From Mycobacterium innocens (lineage in GTDB: Bacteria; Actinomycetota; Actinomycetes; Mycobacteriales; Mycobacteriaceae): 37,255 bases of DNA. The position numbers and the translations under genes were made by a program. Numbering within the stretch: position 1 is the stretch's first letter; every line of letters begins with the position of its first letter. Below the pieces are notes generated by a model, which saw nothing but the letters and a program-made list of their open reading frames with translations, had not been told where the DNA came from and did not search any database. Location: positions 1 to 37,255 of the forward strand of contig NZ_UPHQ01000222.1 in the NCBI RefSeq assembly GCF_900566055.1, given 5' to 3'. Below, piece after piece: positions 8,448 to 17,028 of the stretch.

Positions 8448-10210
8448 GCGAACCGCATTCTGCGACGAGCACCGACACCGGAACGCAACCGAAAGCCGCC
8501 GGCGCCGAGTCGTCCGCCGTCCCGGTCGCCAAAACACCTGAGCCGCAAACGGTTCGCAAGGCGTGGTGGATACGCCACTACACCTTCACCGGCACCGCGC
8601 TCGGGTTGATTTTCCTGTGGTTCTCCATGACGCCGTCACTACTGCCGCGCGGCCCGCTCTACCAGGGTCTGGTCAGCGGCATCTCGGGCGCCATCGGGTA
8701 TGGCTTGGGCGTCTTCACGGTCTGGCTGGTCCGGTACATGCGCTCGCAGAATTCCAGTCCGCCACCACCGCGCTGGGTTTGGCTGCCGCTGATCTCGGTC
8801 GGCGCGGTCGGCATGGTCCTGATGGCGATCTGGTTCCACGTCTGGCAGGACGACGTGCGCGACCTGATGTTTGTCGAGCACTTGAAGTGGTACGACTACC
8901 CGCTGGCCGCGGCCGTATCGCTGATCGCGTTGTTCACCCTTGTCGAGACCGGCCAGTTCATCCGGCGGCTGGTCGGTTTCCTGGTGGGGCAAGTCGACCG
9001 GATCGCGCCGTTCCGGGTGTCGGCGACCATCGTGGTGGTCCTGCTGGTGGCGCTGACGATCACGCTGCTCAACGGTGTCGTGCTCAAGTTCGCGATGCAC
9101 TCCATGAACAGCACCTTTGCCTCCGTCAACGAGGAGATGAATCCCAACACGGCGCCGCCGAAGACGTCGCTGCGCTCGGGCGGCCCGCAGTCGCTGGTGT
9201 CGTGGGACTCGCTGGGTCACCAGGGCCGCATCTTCGTCGAGGCCGGTCCCACCGTCGCCGAACTGACCAAGTTCAACGGAACCCCGGCGACCGAGCCGAT
9301 CCGGGCCTATGCCGGCTTGGACTCTGCGAACGGAATCACGGAGACGGCCGGGCTGGCAGCGCGCGAATTGCAGCGCACCGGCGGTCTGCAACGCGCTGTC
9401 GTCGCCGTCGCCACCACCACCGGCACGGGCTGGATCAACGAGGCCGAAGCCGACGCGCTGGAGTACATCTACAACGGCAACACCGCGATCGTGAGCATGC
9501 AGTACTCGTACCTGCCGAGCTGGCTGTCGTTCCTGGTGGACAAGGAGAACGCCCGCCATGCCGGACATGCCCTGTTCGAGGCGGTCGACAAGTTGATCCG
9601 GCAGATGCCGGAATTCATGCGTCCCAAGCTGGTGGTGTTCGGTGAGAGCCTCGGATCCTTCGGCGGCGAGGCGCCGTTCATGACTCTCGACAATGTGCTC
9701 GCCCGCACCGACGGCGCCTTGTTCAGCGGCCCGACCTTCAACAACACCATTTGGAACGACTTGACCTCGACTCGCGATCCCGGTTCACCGGAGTGGCTGC
9801 CGATTTATCACCACGGCGCCAATGTGCGGTTCGTCGCGCGCCCGAGTGATCTGCAACGACCGGACGTGCCCTGGGGGCGGCCGCGCGTGGTCTATCTGCA
9901 GCACGCCTCGGATCCGATCGCGTGGTGGACGCCTGATCTGTTGTTCAAGAAACCTGACTGGCTGCACGAACCGCGAGGTTATGACGTGCTGCCGCAGACC
10001 CGCTGGATCCCGGTGGTGACGTTCCTGCAAGTCACCGCCGACATGGCGGTGGCAGTGGAGGTGCCGCCGGGACACGGGCACCACTACGTCGCCGATGCGG
10101 CCGACGCCTGGGCCGCGATACTGTCGCCGCCCGGCTGGACGCAGCAGATGACCGAGCGCCTGCGGCCGGTGTTGCACTCCGACGCCAAGCCGCTCGGCTC
10201 GTCAGGCTAA
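8444..10210 (+). CDS. Membrane-anchored alpha/beta hydrolase (Abhydrolase_9 type), Rv1069c-like
   Basis: A 588-residue protein. A hydrophilic leader (1-40) is followed by about five transmembrane segments (roughly 45-215, including [48 protein letters not shown] and [13 protein letters not shown]). The C-terminal alpha/beta-hydrolase domain has the nucleophile elbow GESLG (Ser402). This matches the actinobacterial family with separate N-terminal membrane and catalytic Pfam domains; the substrate is unknown. The frame is open far upstream inside echA8, but the ATG at 8444, overlapping the echA8 stop, gives the length known for Rv1069c (about 587). Its stop overlaps the convergent rhodanese stop by 4 nt. 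Confidence 0.9.
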   Translation: MSEPHSATSTDTGTQPKAAGAESSAVPVAKTPEPQTVRKAWWIRHYTFTGTALGLIFLWFSMTPSLLPRGPLYQGLVSGISGAIGYGLGVFTVWLVRYMRSQNSSPPPPRWVWLPLISVGAVGMVLMAIWFHVWQDDVRDLMFVEHLKWYDYPLAAAVSLIALFTLVETGQFIRRLVGFLVGQVDRIAPFRVSATIVVVLLVALTITLLNGVVLKFAMHSMNSTFASVNEEMNPNTAPPKTSLRSGGPQSLVSWDSLGHQGRIFVEAGPTVAELTKFNGTPATEPIRAYAGLDSANGITETAGLAARELQRTGGLQRAVVAVATTTGTGWINEAEADALEYIYNGNTAIVSMQYSYLPSWLSFLVDKENARHAGHALFEAVDKLIRQMPEFMRPKLVVFGESLGSFGGEAPFMTLDNVLARTDGALFSGPTFNNTIWNDLTSTRDPGSPEWLPIYHHGANVRFVARPSDLQRPDVPWGRPRVVYLQHASDPIAWWTPDLLFKKPDWLHEPRGYDVLPQTRWIPVVTFLQVTADMAVAVEVPPGHGHHYVADAADAWAAILSPPGWTQQMTERLRPVLHSDAKPLGSSG

Positions 10211-10602
10211 CACCTGCCCAGCGGCTTGAGCTCGGCCAGCAGGCCGGCGGCCGCCAGCGCGTGGTAGCCGCCGATGACGTCGGTGGCGCGGTGCAGCCCG
10301 AGGTCCAGCAGCGCGGCCGCCGCCAGGCTGGAGGTGTAGCCCTCCGAGCACAGGATCACCCATTCGACGTCGTCGTCGACGGCCTGCGGTAGGCGGGCGT
10401 CGCTGGTCGGGTCACACCGCCATTCCAGGACGTTGCGTTCGATCACCAACGCTCCGGGCACCTCGCCCTCACGGGCGCGCTGGGCCTGCGGCCGGATGTC
10501 GACGAGCACCGCGCCGCGTCGCAACGCTTGGGGCACCTCGCCGGCGGGCAGGCGCCGATACCGGCTGCGGGCGAGGTCCAGTATCCGATCGATCCGGCTC
10601 AT
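10207..10602 (-). CDS. Rhodanese-domain sulfurtransferase, Rv1066-like
   Basis: A 131-residue single-domain rhodanese. The active-site loop is VILCSEGYTSS with Cys85 as the predicted persulfide carrier; LVDIRP and the domain end DVIGGYHA are typical. The start ATG at 10602 shares its A with the stop codon of the upstream cupin (TGATG), so the two are translationally coupled. The coupling to a thiol-dioxygenase-like protein suggests a joint role in sulfur oxidation or persulfide handling, an inference from context. It is convergent with, and overlaps, the membrane hydrolase gene. Confidence 0.92.
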   Translation of the reverse strand: MSRIDRILDLARSRYRRLPAGEVPQALRRGAVLVDIRPQAQRAREGEVPGALVIERNVLEWRCDPTSDARLPQAVDDDVEWVILCSEGYTSSLAAAALLDLGLHRATDVIGGYHALAAAGLLAELKPLGRC

Positions 10603-11165
10603 CACGACTTTTCGGGTTGGTCGGTCAACTCGGTGCGCTGGCGGCGCAGCGTATTGCGTTCGGTGACTTCGTAATACGACATCGCGGTCAGCGGCGGCGA
10701 ATATGCGTGCACGCTCAGCGTCGGCGGCGCAGTCGAATGTGGCTCGACGGCCGGCGCCTTGCGCGGCGCCCACACCACGTCGTGCACCCAGCCCAGCGGG
10801 AACCCGGCCTGATCACCCGCATCGAGCCGGCGGCGCCGCAACCGCCGGCCGTCCCACCGGTATTCGTTGAGCGACCCGGACAGCACCGTCAGCGCCCCGA
10901 TCGAACCGCCATGGTCGTGCAATTCGGTGGCGTGTCCGGGAACCCAGCTGATCAGCCAGATATCGAGGTCGTCGTCCCCGTGGACGCGGGCAAACCAGCG
11001 CTGCGTCTCGGGCAGGCCGCCCCGGGGCAGCAGGTGGTCGTAGCGCCCGCTGAGCACGTCGTCGGCGACTTGGTCGGTGGCGTGCAACAGGTCGGGCACC
11101 CGCAGCCGGGTGGGTCCGGGGAACGGGGAGGCAACGGCAGGTGCGGTGAGAAGAGGCATAGCCAT
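10602..11165 (-). CDS. Cysteine-dioxygenase-family cupin, Rv1065-like
   Basis: A 187-residue cupin of the cysteine/3-mercaptopropionate dioxygenase type, non-heme iron enzymes that oxidise thiols to sulfinates. The metal-binding motif is His83-x-His85 in ELHDHGGSIG with a third ligand at His128 (GWVHDV). A tyrosine in AMSYYEV (about 163) may stand in for the active-site Tyr. The ATG at 11165 has GGAG 8 nt upstream. It is translationally coupled to the rhodanese downstream. Substrate (cysteine, mercaptopropionate or another thiol) is not decidable from sequence. Confidence 0.86.
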   Translation of the reverse strand: MAMPLLTAPAVASPFPGPTRLRVPDLLHATDQVADDVLSGRYDHLLPRGGLPETQRWFARVHGDDDLDIWLISWVPGHATELHDHGGSIGALTVLSGSLNEYRWDGRRLRRRRLDAGDQAGFPLGWVHDVVWAPRKAPAVEPHSTAPPTLSVHAYSPPLTAMSYYEVTERNTLRRQRTELTDQPEKS

Positions 11166-11282
11166 GCGAGGGACTCCAGAGTGCGAAAGCGGATCGGGTT
11201 ATCGGCGGCAGGTCAGGGCCGACAACACCCGAAAAATCCGACGCACTTCAGCACGGCAGCCAGTGTTGCATAAATTGGCACC

Positions 11283-11750
11283 ATGCGCGGATCGCGACCT
11301 CGGGGCCTGGCGTGCGCCTACCTGTGGGGACCGCTGGTTGTCGCGGCGAGCGTGTCGGTCGTCACCGGCTGCTGGCATTCCGGCGGCGGCGGTAGGGCGG
11401 CGTCTTCTTCGTCATCTCCGGCCAAGTCGTCGGCGCTGTCACCAACCGCCCCGAGTTCGCTGCCGCCGGGTGTTGTCGGGGTCTCACCCACCGGCGTGAC
11501 GACCCGGGTCGACGTGCCCGCCGAGTCGACCGAGGAGCAATACTTCCAGGCCTGCCATGCCGCCAAGGTGTGGATGCAGACCCAGCCCGTCACCGGCGAG
11601 GCCTTGATCGAGCCGTATCTGGCGATGGTGCAGGGCTCGCAATCCGGCGTTGCCGGCAGTTGGAATATCCGCTGGGCGGAACTGACCCCGGCGCGTCAGG
11701 CGGCGGTGATCGTGGCGGCGGTCGCGGCCGCCAACAACGAATGCGGATAG
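11283..11750 (+). CDS. lpqV: Lipoprotein LpqV
   Basis: A 155-residue secreted lipoprotein. The signal peptide ends in the lipobox VTGC with Cys30 as lipidation site. A Ser/Pro/Gly-rich linker (about 33-68) follows, then a compact domain with two further cysteines (the second in NNECG at the C-terminus), which may form a disulfide. No enzymatic motif is visible. ATG at 11283. It lies between the cupin/rhodanese pair, from which it diverges, and a patatin gene 79 nt downstream, the order of M. tuberculosis Rv1064c. Confidence 0.9.
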   Translation: MRGSRPRGLACAYLWGPLVVAASVSVVTGCWHSGGGGRAASSSSSPAKSSALSPTAPSSLPPGVVGVSPTGVTTRVDVPAESTEEQYFQACHAAKVWMQTQPVTGEALIEPYLAMVQGSQSGVAGSWNIRWAELTPARQAAVIVAAVAAANNECG

Positions 11751-11829
11751 CCATCCGCCGGGCGGTTCCAGCCGGCCGCGCAATTGCGATCACGGCTGCA
11801 AGAAACTGCCGACCGGTTCCGCGGGAGCC

Positions 11830-12912
11830 ATGACGGCCACGCAGAATGAAGGGATGACCGGGCCAGCGGCCGTGCGGGTGCACGGATCGTCTCCGAATCG
11901 CGTCGCGTTGGCGCTCGGCAGCGGCGGCGCCCGTGGTTACGCCCACATCGGGGTGATCCAGACGCTGCGGGAGCGCGGCTACGACATCGTCGGGATCGCC
12001 GGCTCCTCCATGGGGGCGCTGGTCGGCGGCCTGCACGCGGCCGGGCGGCTGGAGGAATTCACCGACTGGGCGAAGTCGCTGACGCAACGCACCATCCTGC
12101 GACTGCTGGACCCGTCCATTACCGCGGCCGGGGTGCTGCGGGCCGAGAAGATCCTGGATGCGGTGCGCGACATCCTCGGCCCGGTCACCATCGAACAACT
12201 GCCGATCCCCTATACGGCGGTGGCGACGGACCTGTTGGCGGGCAAGTCGGTGTGGTTTCAGCGCGGACCTCTCGACGAGGCTATCCGGGCGTCGATCGCG
12301 ATACCCGGGGTGATCGCCCCCCACGTACTCGACGGGCGGCTACTCGCCGACGGCGGCATCCTGGATCCGCTGCCGATTGCGCCGATCGCCGCGGTCAATG
12401 CCGACCTGACCATTGCGGTCAGCCTCAACGGCAGCGAAGCGGGGCTACCACGCGGCTCTGAACCCGGGGTCACCGCCGAGTGGTTGAACCGGGTGGTCCG
12501 CAGCACCTCGGCGCTGTTGGACGTCACCGCCGCCCGGGCCCTGCTCGACCGGCCGACCGCGCGTGCGGTGCTGAGCCGGTTCGGCGGGGGATCCCAGGAA
12601 CCGGATGTCTGGTCGGATGCGGACGAGAGCGAGGACGCCGACACCGCGGACACTGCACCCGAAGTCCCGAAAATGGGCAGCTTCGAGGTGATGAACCGAA
12701 CCATCGACATCGCCCAGTCCGCGCTGGCCCGCCACACTCTGGCGGCCTATCCCGCCGACCTGCTGATCGAGGTGCCGCGTGCGACTTGCCGAAGCCTGGA
12801 ATTCCACCGGGCCGTCGAGGTGATCGCCACCGGTCGGGCCCTGGCCGCGCGTGCCCTCGATGCCCTCGAAGCCGACGACCAGCAGCCGGCCCCTCCGGCG
12901 ATCGAGGGCTGA
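11830..12912 (+). CDS. Patatin-like phospholipase, Rv1063c-like
   Basis: A 360-residue patatin-family lipid acyl hydrolase. It has the glycine-rich oxyanion loop GSGGARG (30-36), the nucleophile motif GSSMG with Ser60, and the dyad aspartate in DGG (Asp174). The remaining C-terminal half (about 200-360) is acidic in the middle (residues 255-280) and unassigned. ATG at 11830; an ATG at 11854 preceded by AAGGG is an alternative start. Length equals my recollection of Rv1063c (360). It is convergent with a second patatin, 1 nt between stops. Confidence 0.92.
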   Translation: MTATQNEGMTGPAAVRVHGSSPNRVALALGSGGARGYAHIGVIQTLRERGYDIVGIAGSSMGALVGGLHAAGRLEEFTDWAKSLTQRTILRLLDPSITAAGVLRAEKILDAVRDILGPVTIEQLPIPYTAVATDLLAGKSVWFQRGPLDEAIRASIAIPGVIAPHVLDGRLLADGGILDPLPIAPIAAVNADLTIAVSLNGSEAGLPRGSEPGVTAEWLNRVVRSTSALLDVTAARALLDRPTARAVLSRFGGGSQEPDVWSDADESEDADTADTAPEVPKMGSFEVMNRTIDIAQSALARHTLAAYPADLLIEVPRATCRSLEFHRAVEVIATGRALAARALDALEADDQQPAPPAIEG

Positions 12913-12913
12913 A

Positions 12914-13765
12914 TCAGACGCCCAGGAAGCGGGCGAGGGCCGCCGCTTCCCGACGGCCCTGTTCTCGCCCCGCCATGGCTGAAGCTGCCCGGCAACGCGG
13001 ATCCAGCGGGTTGGGCCCGAACGCCGTCAGCGACTCGTCGTCGGCGAACACGGCGAATGCGCTGCCCGGGAATGCCGCGATCTCGGCGGCCGGTCCCGGG
13101 CCGAACGGCGACGGCGTGTCCGCGCCGGACGGCACCAAGACCACCGCCACCGCACAGTCGTCGGCAACGCCGAGGTTGACCGAGCTGGCTACGCCGCCGT
13201 CCATGTACCGGCGGCCCGTGATCGTCACCGGCGGCCAGACTCCCGGCACCGCACAGCTGGCGGCCACCGCATCGACGAGGTCCACACCCGAGTGGCGGTC
13301 GAATACCACCAATGCGCCTGTGGCGGTGTCGATCGCGGTGATCCGCAGATCCCGGTCCGGCCACTCGTGCACCGGCAGCCGCTCGGCGATCACGGCCCGG
13401 CGAACCGGCTCGGAAACGGTATGTGTCGCCAGCGCCACGGCTCCGATCCGCTGCAGTGGCCCGCGCTCCCCCGGCTCCCGCAGGGCCTGCAGGAACAGCT
13501 CGGTGATGGCGTCGATGTCGACGCCCGGGTCGATCTCGGCCGATGTCTCGGCGAGCTGCAGATCGAACAGCTCTTCCAGGCGTCGACCGCTGCCGATCTG
13601 CGCCGCCACCGCCGATCCGGCCGATGTCCCCACCAGCACGTCCGAATCCAGCAACAGCCGGGCCGCCGTTGGCGACTGCTCGGCGACACCGCGCAGAACA
13701 CCTGTCTCCCAAGCGATTCCGGCCAGGCCGCCGCCGGCCAGCACGAGCGCCCGGCTGCCTACCAC
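12914..13765 (-). CDS. Patatin-like phospholipase, Rv1062-like
   Basis: A 283-residue patatin-family hydrolase with oxyanion loop GGGLAG (11-16), nucleophile motif GTSAG (Ser48) and dyad aspartate in DGG (Asp189). The middle region (60-120) is variable. The start is GTG at 13765, only 6 nt after the stop of the upstream amidotransferase, so the two probably form an operon. It is convergent with the other patatin; the two share only the catalytic motifs, so they are not recent duplicates. Confidence 0.9.
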   Translation of the reverse strand: MVGSRALVLAGGGLAGIAWETGVLRGVAEQSPTAARLLLDSDVLVGTSAGSAVAAQIGSGRRLEELFDLQLAETSAEIDPGVDIDAITELFLQALREPGERGPLQRIGAVALATHTVSEPVRRAVIAERLPVHEWPDRDLRITAIDTATGALVVFDRHSGVDLVDAVAASCAVPGVWPPVTITGRRYMDGGVASSVNLGVADDCAVAVVLVPSGADTPSPFGPGPAAEIAAFPGSAFAVFADDESLTAFGPNPLDPRCRAASAMAGREQGRREAAALARFLGV

Positions 13766-13771
13766 CTCGGC

Positions 13772-14626
13772 CTACTCTGCCATCACCGACGAGCCAAGAT
13801 CCAACCGACGCAGCAGCTGACCGGGCGGATCCGGCAGCACCACATCGCGGGTCAGCTGCAGCGCGGCGTCGACATGGACCAACTCGCCCGGGCCGAGCAA
13901 CGACCAACGCGGGTCCTCGTCCATCGGCTCGGTGGCGAAAACCACCGACGGCCGAGTGCACAGGTGCGGCGACCGCGCGCGAATCCGGTTGCTGCGCAGG
14001 TGAAATTCCGGACCACATAACGACGGATCGCGCCGGTCCAGCACATAGAGCTCATGAGAGTCCGGATAACGCAGCGCCCACATGTCGGTGGCCGTGCTGA
14101 GCAGCACGTTGACGGCGTAGATCGGCACGTTCGCGGCCAACCATTGCAGGGCGTCGACCAGGCCGGCTGACTGGTCGCCGCCGTGAGCGCGGATCGTGGC
14201 GGTGATCAGGGCGAACACCCGCTCGGAATCGGTTTGGCCGAGCACCAGGTCCGCGGCGCCGAGTTCGCGGAGTCGTCCGTCGATCACGTCGAGGCCCTCG
14301 ACCACTCCGTTGTGCGCGAACATCCGGCCGTCCTGCAAGAACGGATGGGTGTTGCGGATATCGAGCGAACCGGTCGTCGCGTAGCGCACGTGAGCGACGA
14401 ACGTCGTGCCGGTCAGCTCGCGGGCCTCGGTCGCGAACGCGGTGTCATGCCAAGCCGCCATGGGCTCTTTGTGCAACTGCGGCCGACCGTGTTCGTCGAA
14501 CACCCCCACCCCGGTGCCGTCGGGGTTTCTGCGGCTTTGCCGGGCCAGACTGTCGGGGGCGTCCAGCAGCCAAAAAGTCGCCGTGACAACCTCATTCCCG
14601 GCGTGCAGGCCAAAGAGTCGGCACAT
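13772..14626 (-). CDS. Class II glutamine amidotransferase, Rv1061-like
   Basis: A 284-residue Ntn-type glutamine amidotransferase. The frame extends upstream, but the true start is the ATG at 14626, giving MCRLFG, so that Cys2 becomes the N-terminal nucleophile after Met removal. Other family marks are the RNPDGTGVG segment, HVRYATTG and FAHNGVVEG. No synthase partner domain is present: it belongs to the small stand-alone group (like EgtC or YafJ) that hydrolyses gamma-glutamyl amides, and the exact substrate is unknown. A G-quadruplex-forming tract directly precedes the start. The patatin gene follows after 6 nt. Confidence 0.92.
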   Translation of the reverse strand: MCRLFGLHAGNEVVTATFWLLDAPDSLARQSRRNPDGTGVGVFDEHGRPQLHKEPMAAWHDTAFATEARELTGTTFVAHVRYATTGSLDIRNTHPFLQDGRMFAHNGVVEGLDVIDGRLRELGAADLVLGQTDSERVFALITATIRAHGGDQSAGLVDALQWLAANVPIYAVNVLLSTATDMWALRYPDSHELYVLDRRDPSLCGPEFHLRSNRIRARSPHLCTRPSVVFATEPMDEDPRWSLLGPGELVHVDAALQLTRDVVLPDPPGQLLRRLDLGSSVMAE

Positions 14627-14639
14627 GGCCTCGACGTTA

Positions 14640-14670
14640 CCCGGCCCCGGCCCGGCCCCGGCCCGGCCCC
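14640..14670 (-). promoter_or_regulatory. Predicted G-quadruplex in the leader of the glutamine amidotransferase gene
   Basis: On the minus strand, six runs of three or four G are each separated by exactly two C (plus-strand C runs at 14640-42, 14645-48, 14651-53, 14656-59, 14662-64 and 14667-70). Short uniform loops and six tracts are favourable for a stable RNA or DNA G-quadruplex. It ends 14 nt before the ATG at 14626, next to the weak GAGG ribosome-binding site, so folding could affect translation. The 11-bp periodicity also makes it prone to slippage. Confidence 0.55.
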
Positions 14671-14821
14671 GGCTGCCCGGCTGCCATCGGCAGTCACCGG
14701 CAGTCATCGGCCGAAAGCCACATCAGCAAAGTCATGCCTGCGGTCGTCCGGTGTGGTCAAATACGGGCTAGCGCTCGGTGGCGTCCCGGTTGCCGGCGGC
14801 ATATCAGGCGGGAGGCCACCC

Positions 14822-16441
14822 ATGGCAGCTGCTGACCTCGTGATCCGCGGTGTGGTACTGACCGTCGACGACGCCCGACCTACCGCCGAAGCCGTTGCCG
14901 TCAACGACGGCCGGATCGTCGCGGTGGGCAACTGGTCGGATGTCGAGGGCTGGGTGGGCTCCGATACGCCGGTCGTCGACATCGGATCGGGCTGTGTCAT
15001 GCCGGGTCTGGTGGAGGCGCACGGGCACCCGCTGCTGGAGTCCATGGTGCTGTCGAACCGGATGGTCGACATCCGCCCGGTCACGGTCCGCGATGCGGAC
15101 GACGTGGTCGGCGCGATTCGGCGGGAAGTGGCCACCCGAGGTGCGACGGGCGCGTACCTGTTCGGCTGGGATCCACTGCTGCAACCAGGTCTCCCGGAAG
15201 CGACCCTGCGCTGGCTCGACGGCCTGGCCGCCGACACCCCGTTGGTCATCTTTCACAACTCCTGTCATAAGGCCTACTTCAACTCGACTGCCGCCAGGCA
15301 GGCCGGGATCACCCGCGATACGCCAAACCCTAAGGGCGCCAACTACGGTCGCGACGCCAACGGCGAGCTCGACGGCACCGCCGAGGAAACCGCCGCGTTG
15401 TTGCCGCTGGTCGCCGGGGCGATCAACCCGGCCGACTATCCCGCGATGCTGCGGGCCGAGTGTGCCCGGCTGAATCAGGTGGGCCTGACGACCTGCTCGG
15501 AGATGGCGTTTGAGCCTACTTTTCGGCCGGTGCTTGCCAAGGCTCACGAGGCGGGTGAGCTGACCGTCCGGCTGCGCACCTACGAGATCTCCAACGCGGC
15601 GCTGAGCACCGACATGACCCCCGCCAACGGCGACGACATGGTGCGCCAGGTGGGCATCAAGATCTGGGTCGACGGCTCGCCGTGGCTGGGCAACATCGAC
15701 TTGTCGGCTCCCTATCTCGACACCGGCGCCAGCCGCGCCATGGGCATCGCGCCGGGTTCCTGCGGCCACGCCAACTACAGCCGCGAACAGTTGACCGAGA
15801 TCGTCGACGCCTACTTCCCGCACGGCTGGCCGATGGCCTGTCACGTCATGGGTGACGCCGGAATCGACACCATTCTCGACGTCTACGAGGAAGCACTGCG
15901 CAAGCACCCGCGAACCGATCACCGGCTACGGCTGGAACACGTCCCTCTGATGCGCCCGGACCAACTGCGGCGCGCCGCCGCGCTGGGCGTCACCGCCAGC
16001 CTGTTCGTCGACCAGATCCACTACTGGGGCGACATCCTGGTCGACGGCCTTTTCGGGCCCGAGCGCGGGTCGCAGTGGGCCCCGGCCGGTTCGGCCGTCG
16101 CCGCCGGGATGCGGATATCGCTGCACAATGATCCGCCGGTCACCCCGGAAGAACCGCTGCGCAACATCAGCGTCGCGGCCACCCGTACCGCGCCGAGCGG
16201 ACGGGTACTGGCGCCCGAGGAGCGGTTGACGGTCGACCAGGCGATCCGCGCCCAGACGCTGGACGCGGCGTGGCAGTTGTTCGCCGACGACGTGATCGGC
16301 TCGCTGGAGGTCGGCAAGTACGCCGACATGGTCGTGCTGTCGCAAGACCCGCGGACGGTCGCCCCCGAGGAGATCGCGGATCTTGAGGTACGCGCGACGT
16401 TTCTCGCCGGCCGCCAGGTGTACGGCCCGACTCTGGGCTGA
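14822..16441 (+). CDS. YtcJ-type metal-dependent amidohydrolase
   Basis: A 539-residue amidohydrolase-superfamily protein. The N-terminal beta-sandwich strand (ADLVIRGVVLTVDD) leads to the metal-binding EAHGHPL segment at about 61-67. A TIM-barrel core holds further metal or acid residues (KIWVDGSPW, CHVMGDAG, HNDPP), and the C-terminal sandwich contains VGKYADMVVLSQDP, typical of the YtcJ/AepA group. The ATG at 14822 has GGGAGG 6 nt upstream; the open frame extends further upstream without support. It sits on the plus strand between two minus-strand genes that I recall as near neighbours in M. tuberculosis, so it is gained here or lost there. Substrate is unknown. Confidence 0.9.
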   Translation: MAAADLVIRGVVLTVDDARPTAEAVAVNDGRIVAVGNWSDVEGWVGSDTPVVDIGSGCVMPGLVEAHGHPLLESMVLSNRMVDIRPVTVRDADDVVGAIRREVATRGATGAYLFGWDPLLQPGLPEATLRWLDGLAADTPLVIFHNSCHKAYFNSTAARQAGITRDTPNPKGANYGRDANGELDGTAEETAALLPLVAGAINPADYPAMLRAECARLNQVGLTTCSEMAFEPTFRPVLAKAHEAGELTVRLRTYEISNAALSTDMTPANGDDMVRQVGIKIWVDGSPWLGNIDLSAPYLDTGASRAMGIAPGSCGHANYSREQLTEIVDAYFPHGWPMACHVMGDAGIDTILDVYEEALRKHPRTDHRLRLEHVPLMRPDQLRRAAALGVTASLFVDQIHYWGDILVDGLFGPERGSQWAPAGSAVAAGMRISLHNDPPVTPEEPLRNISVAATRTAPSGRVLAPEERLTVDQAIRAQTLDAAWQLFADDVIGSLEVGKYADMVVLSQDPRTVAPEEIADLEVRATFLAGRQVYGPTLG

Positions 16442-16478
16442 GGCCGCCGACGGACTCGCGAGTCCCGCGCGCCGCCGT

Positions 16479-16952
16479 TCAGCCCACCAGTTGCTCGGCG
16501 AGTTTCTCCAGCACGATGCGGGCGTAGCCCTTCCACATCCTGCCGAACAGCGGCAGCAGCGGTGCGCTCACGCCCGATTTGGGATGCAGGGTCCACTGCC
16601 AGGCGACCCTGGTTCCCGTCCCCGCCGGCGCGAAGCTCCACTTGCCTTCCACCAGGCTGACCAGCGGCGCCAACGGGCCTTTGATGTCGGTGAGCGTGTA
16701 GCTGAATGATCGCGGCGGATCGACGTTGGTCAGCGTCTCGCGTACCAGGCCGCCGCCGACCATGGCGATGACACGAGTCTGGCCCGCCGCATCCCAATCG
16801 CCGGTTTGGTCCCGGACCTCCTTGATCGGCGGGATCACCCCATACCACTGAGAACAGATCACCGGCAGCGCTATCGGCAGCGTCCGATTGAAGGCGTCCT
16901 CGACGGTGACCGGGATTGCCCGCGATTGCTCGACTACGACAGAGCGTGTCAG
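16479..16952 (-). CDS. SRPBCC/START-like protein, possible CTG start
   Basis: A small protein with the SRPBCC (polyketide cyclase/START-like) pattern: an N-terminal RSVVVEQSRAIPV strand, a central GxTRVIAMVGGG strand, GTRVAWQWTLHP, and an amphipathic C-terminal helix ending KLAEQLVG. Such proteins bind hydrophobic ligands in a deep pocket. The frame extends to a TTG at 16991 with no ribosome-binding site. A CTG at 16952 has AGGGG 8 nt upstream and would give 157 residues, the length I remember for Rv1060, which sits at this place in M. tuberculosis. The start is thus either a rare CTG or the TTG. It lies 37-76 nt downstream of the Rv1059-like gene on the same strand. Confidence 0.75.
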   Translation of the reverse strand: MTRSVVVEQSRAIPVTVEDAFNRTLPIALPVICSQWYGVIPPIKEVRDQTGDWDAAGQTRVIAMVGGGLVRETLTNVDPPRSFSYTLTDIKGPLAPLVSLVEGKWSFAPAGTGTRVAWQWTLHPKSGVSAPLLPLFGRMWKGYARIVLEKLAEQLVG

Positions 16953-17028
16953 TTTCCCATCCCCTTTATCTCGAAATCGATTTCCGGCCAACTCTAACCG
17001 CGATATCGAGCACGGTGCGGCCCGGTGG

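Noticed and set aside
12480..13820. 446-codon plus-strand and 423-codon minus-strand open frames over the patatin pair
   Set aside because: Both are out-of-frame shadows of the two patatins, with Arg/Pro/Ala-rich nonsense and no motifs.
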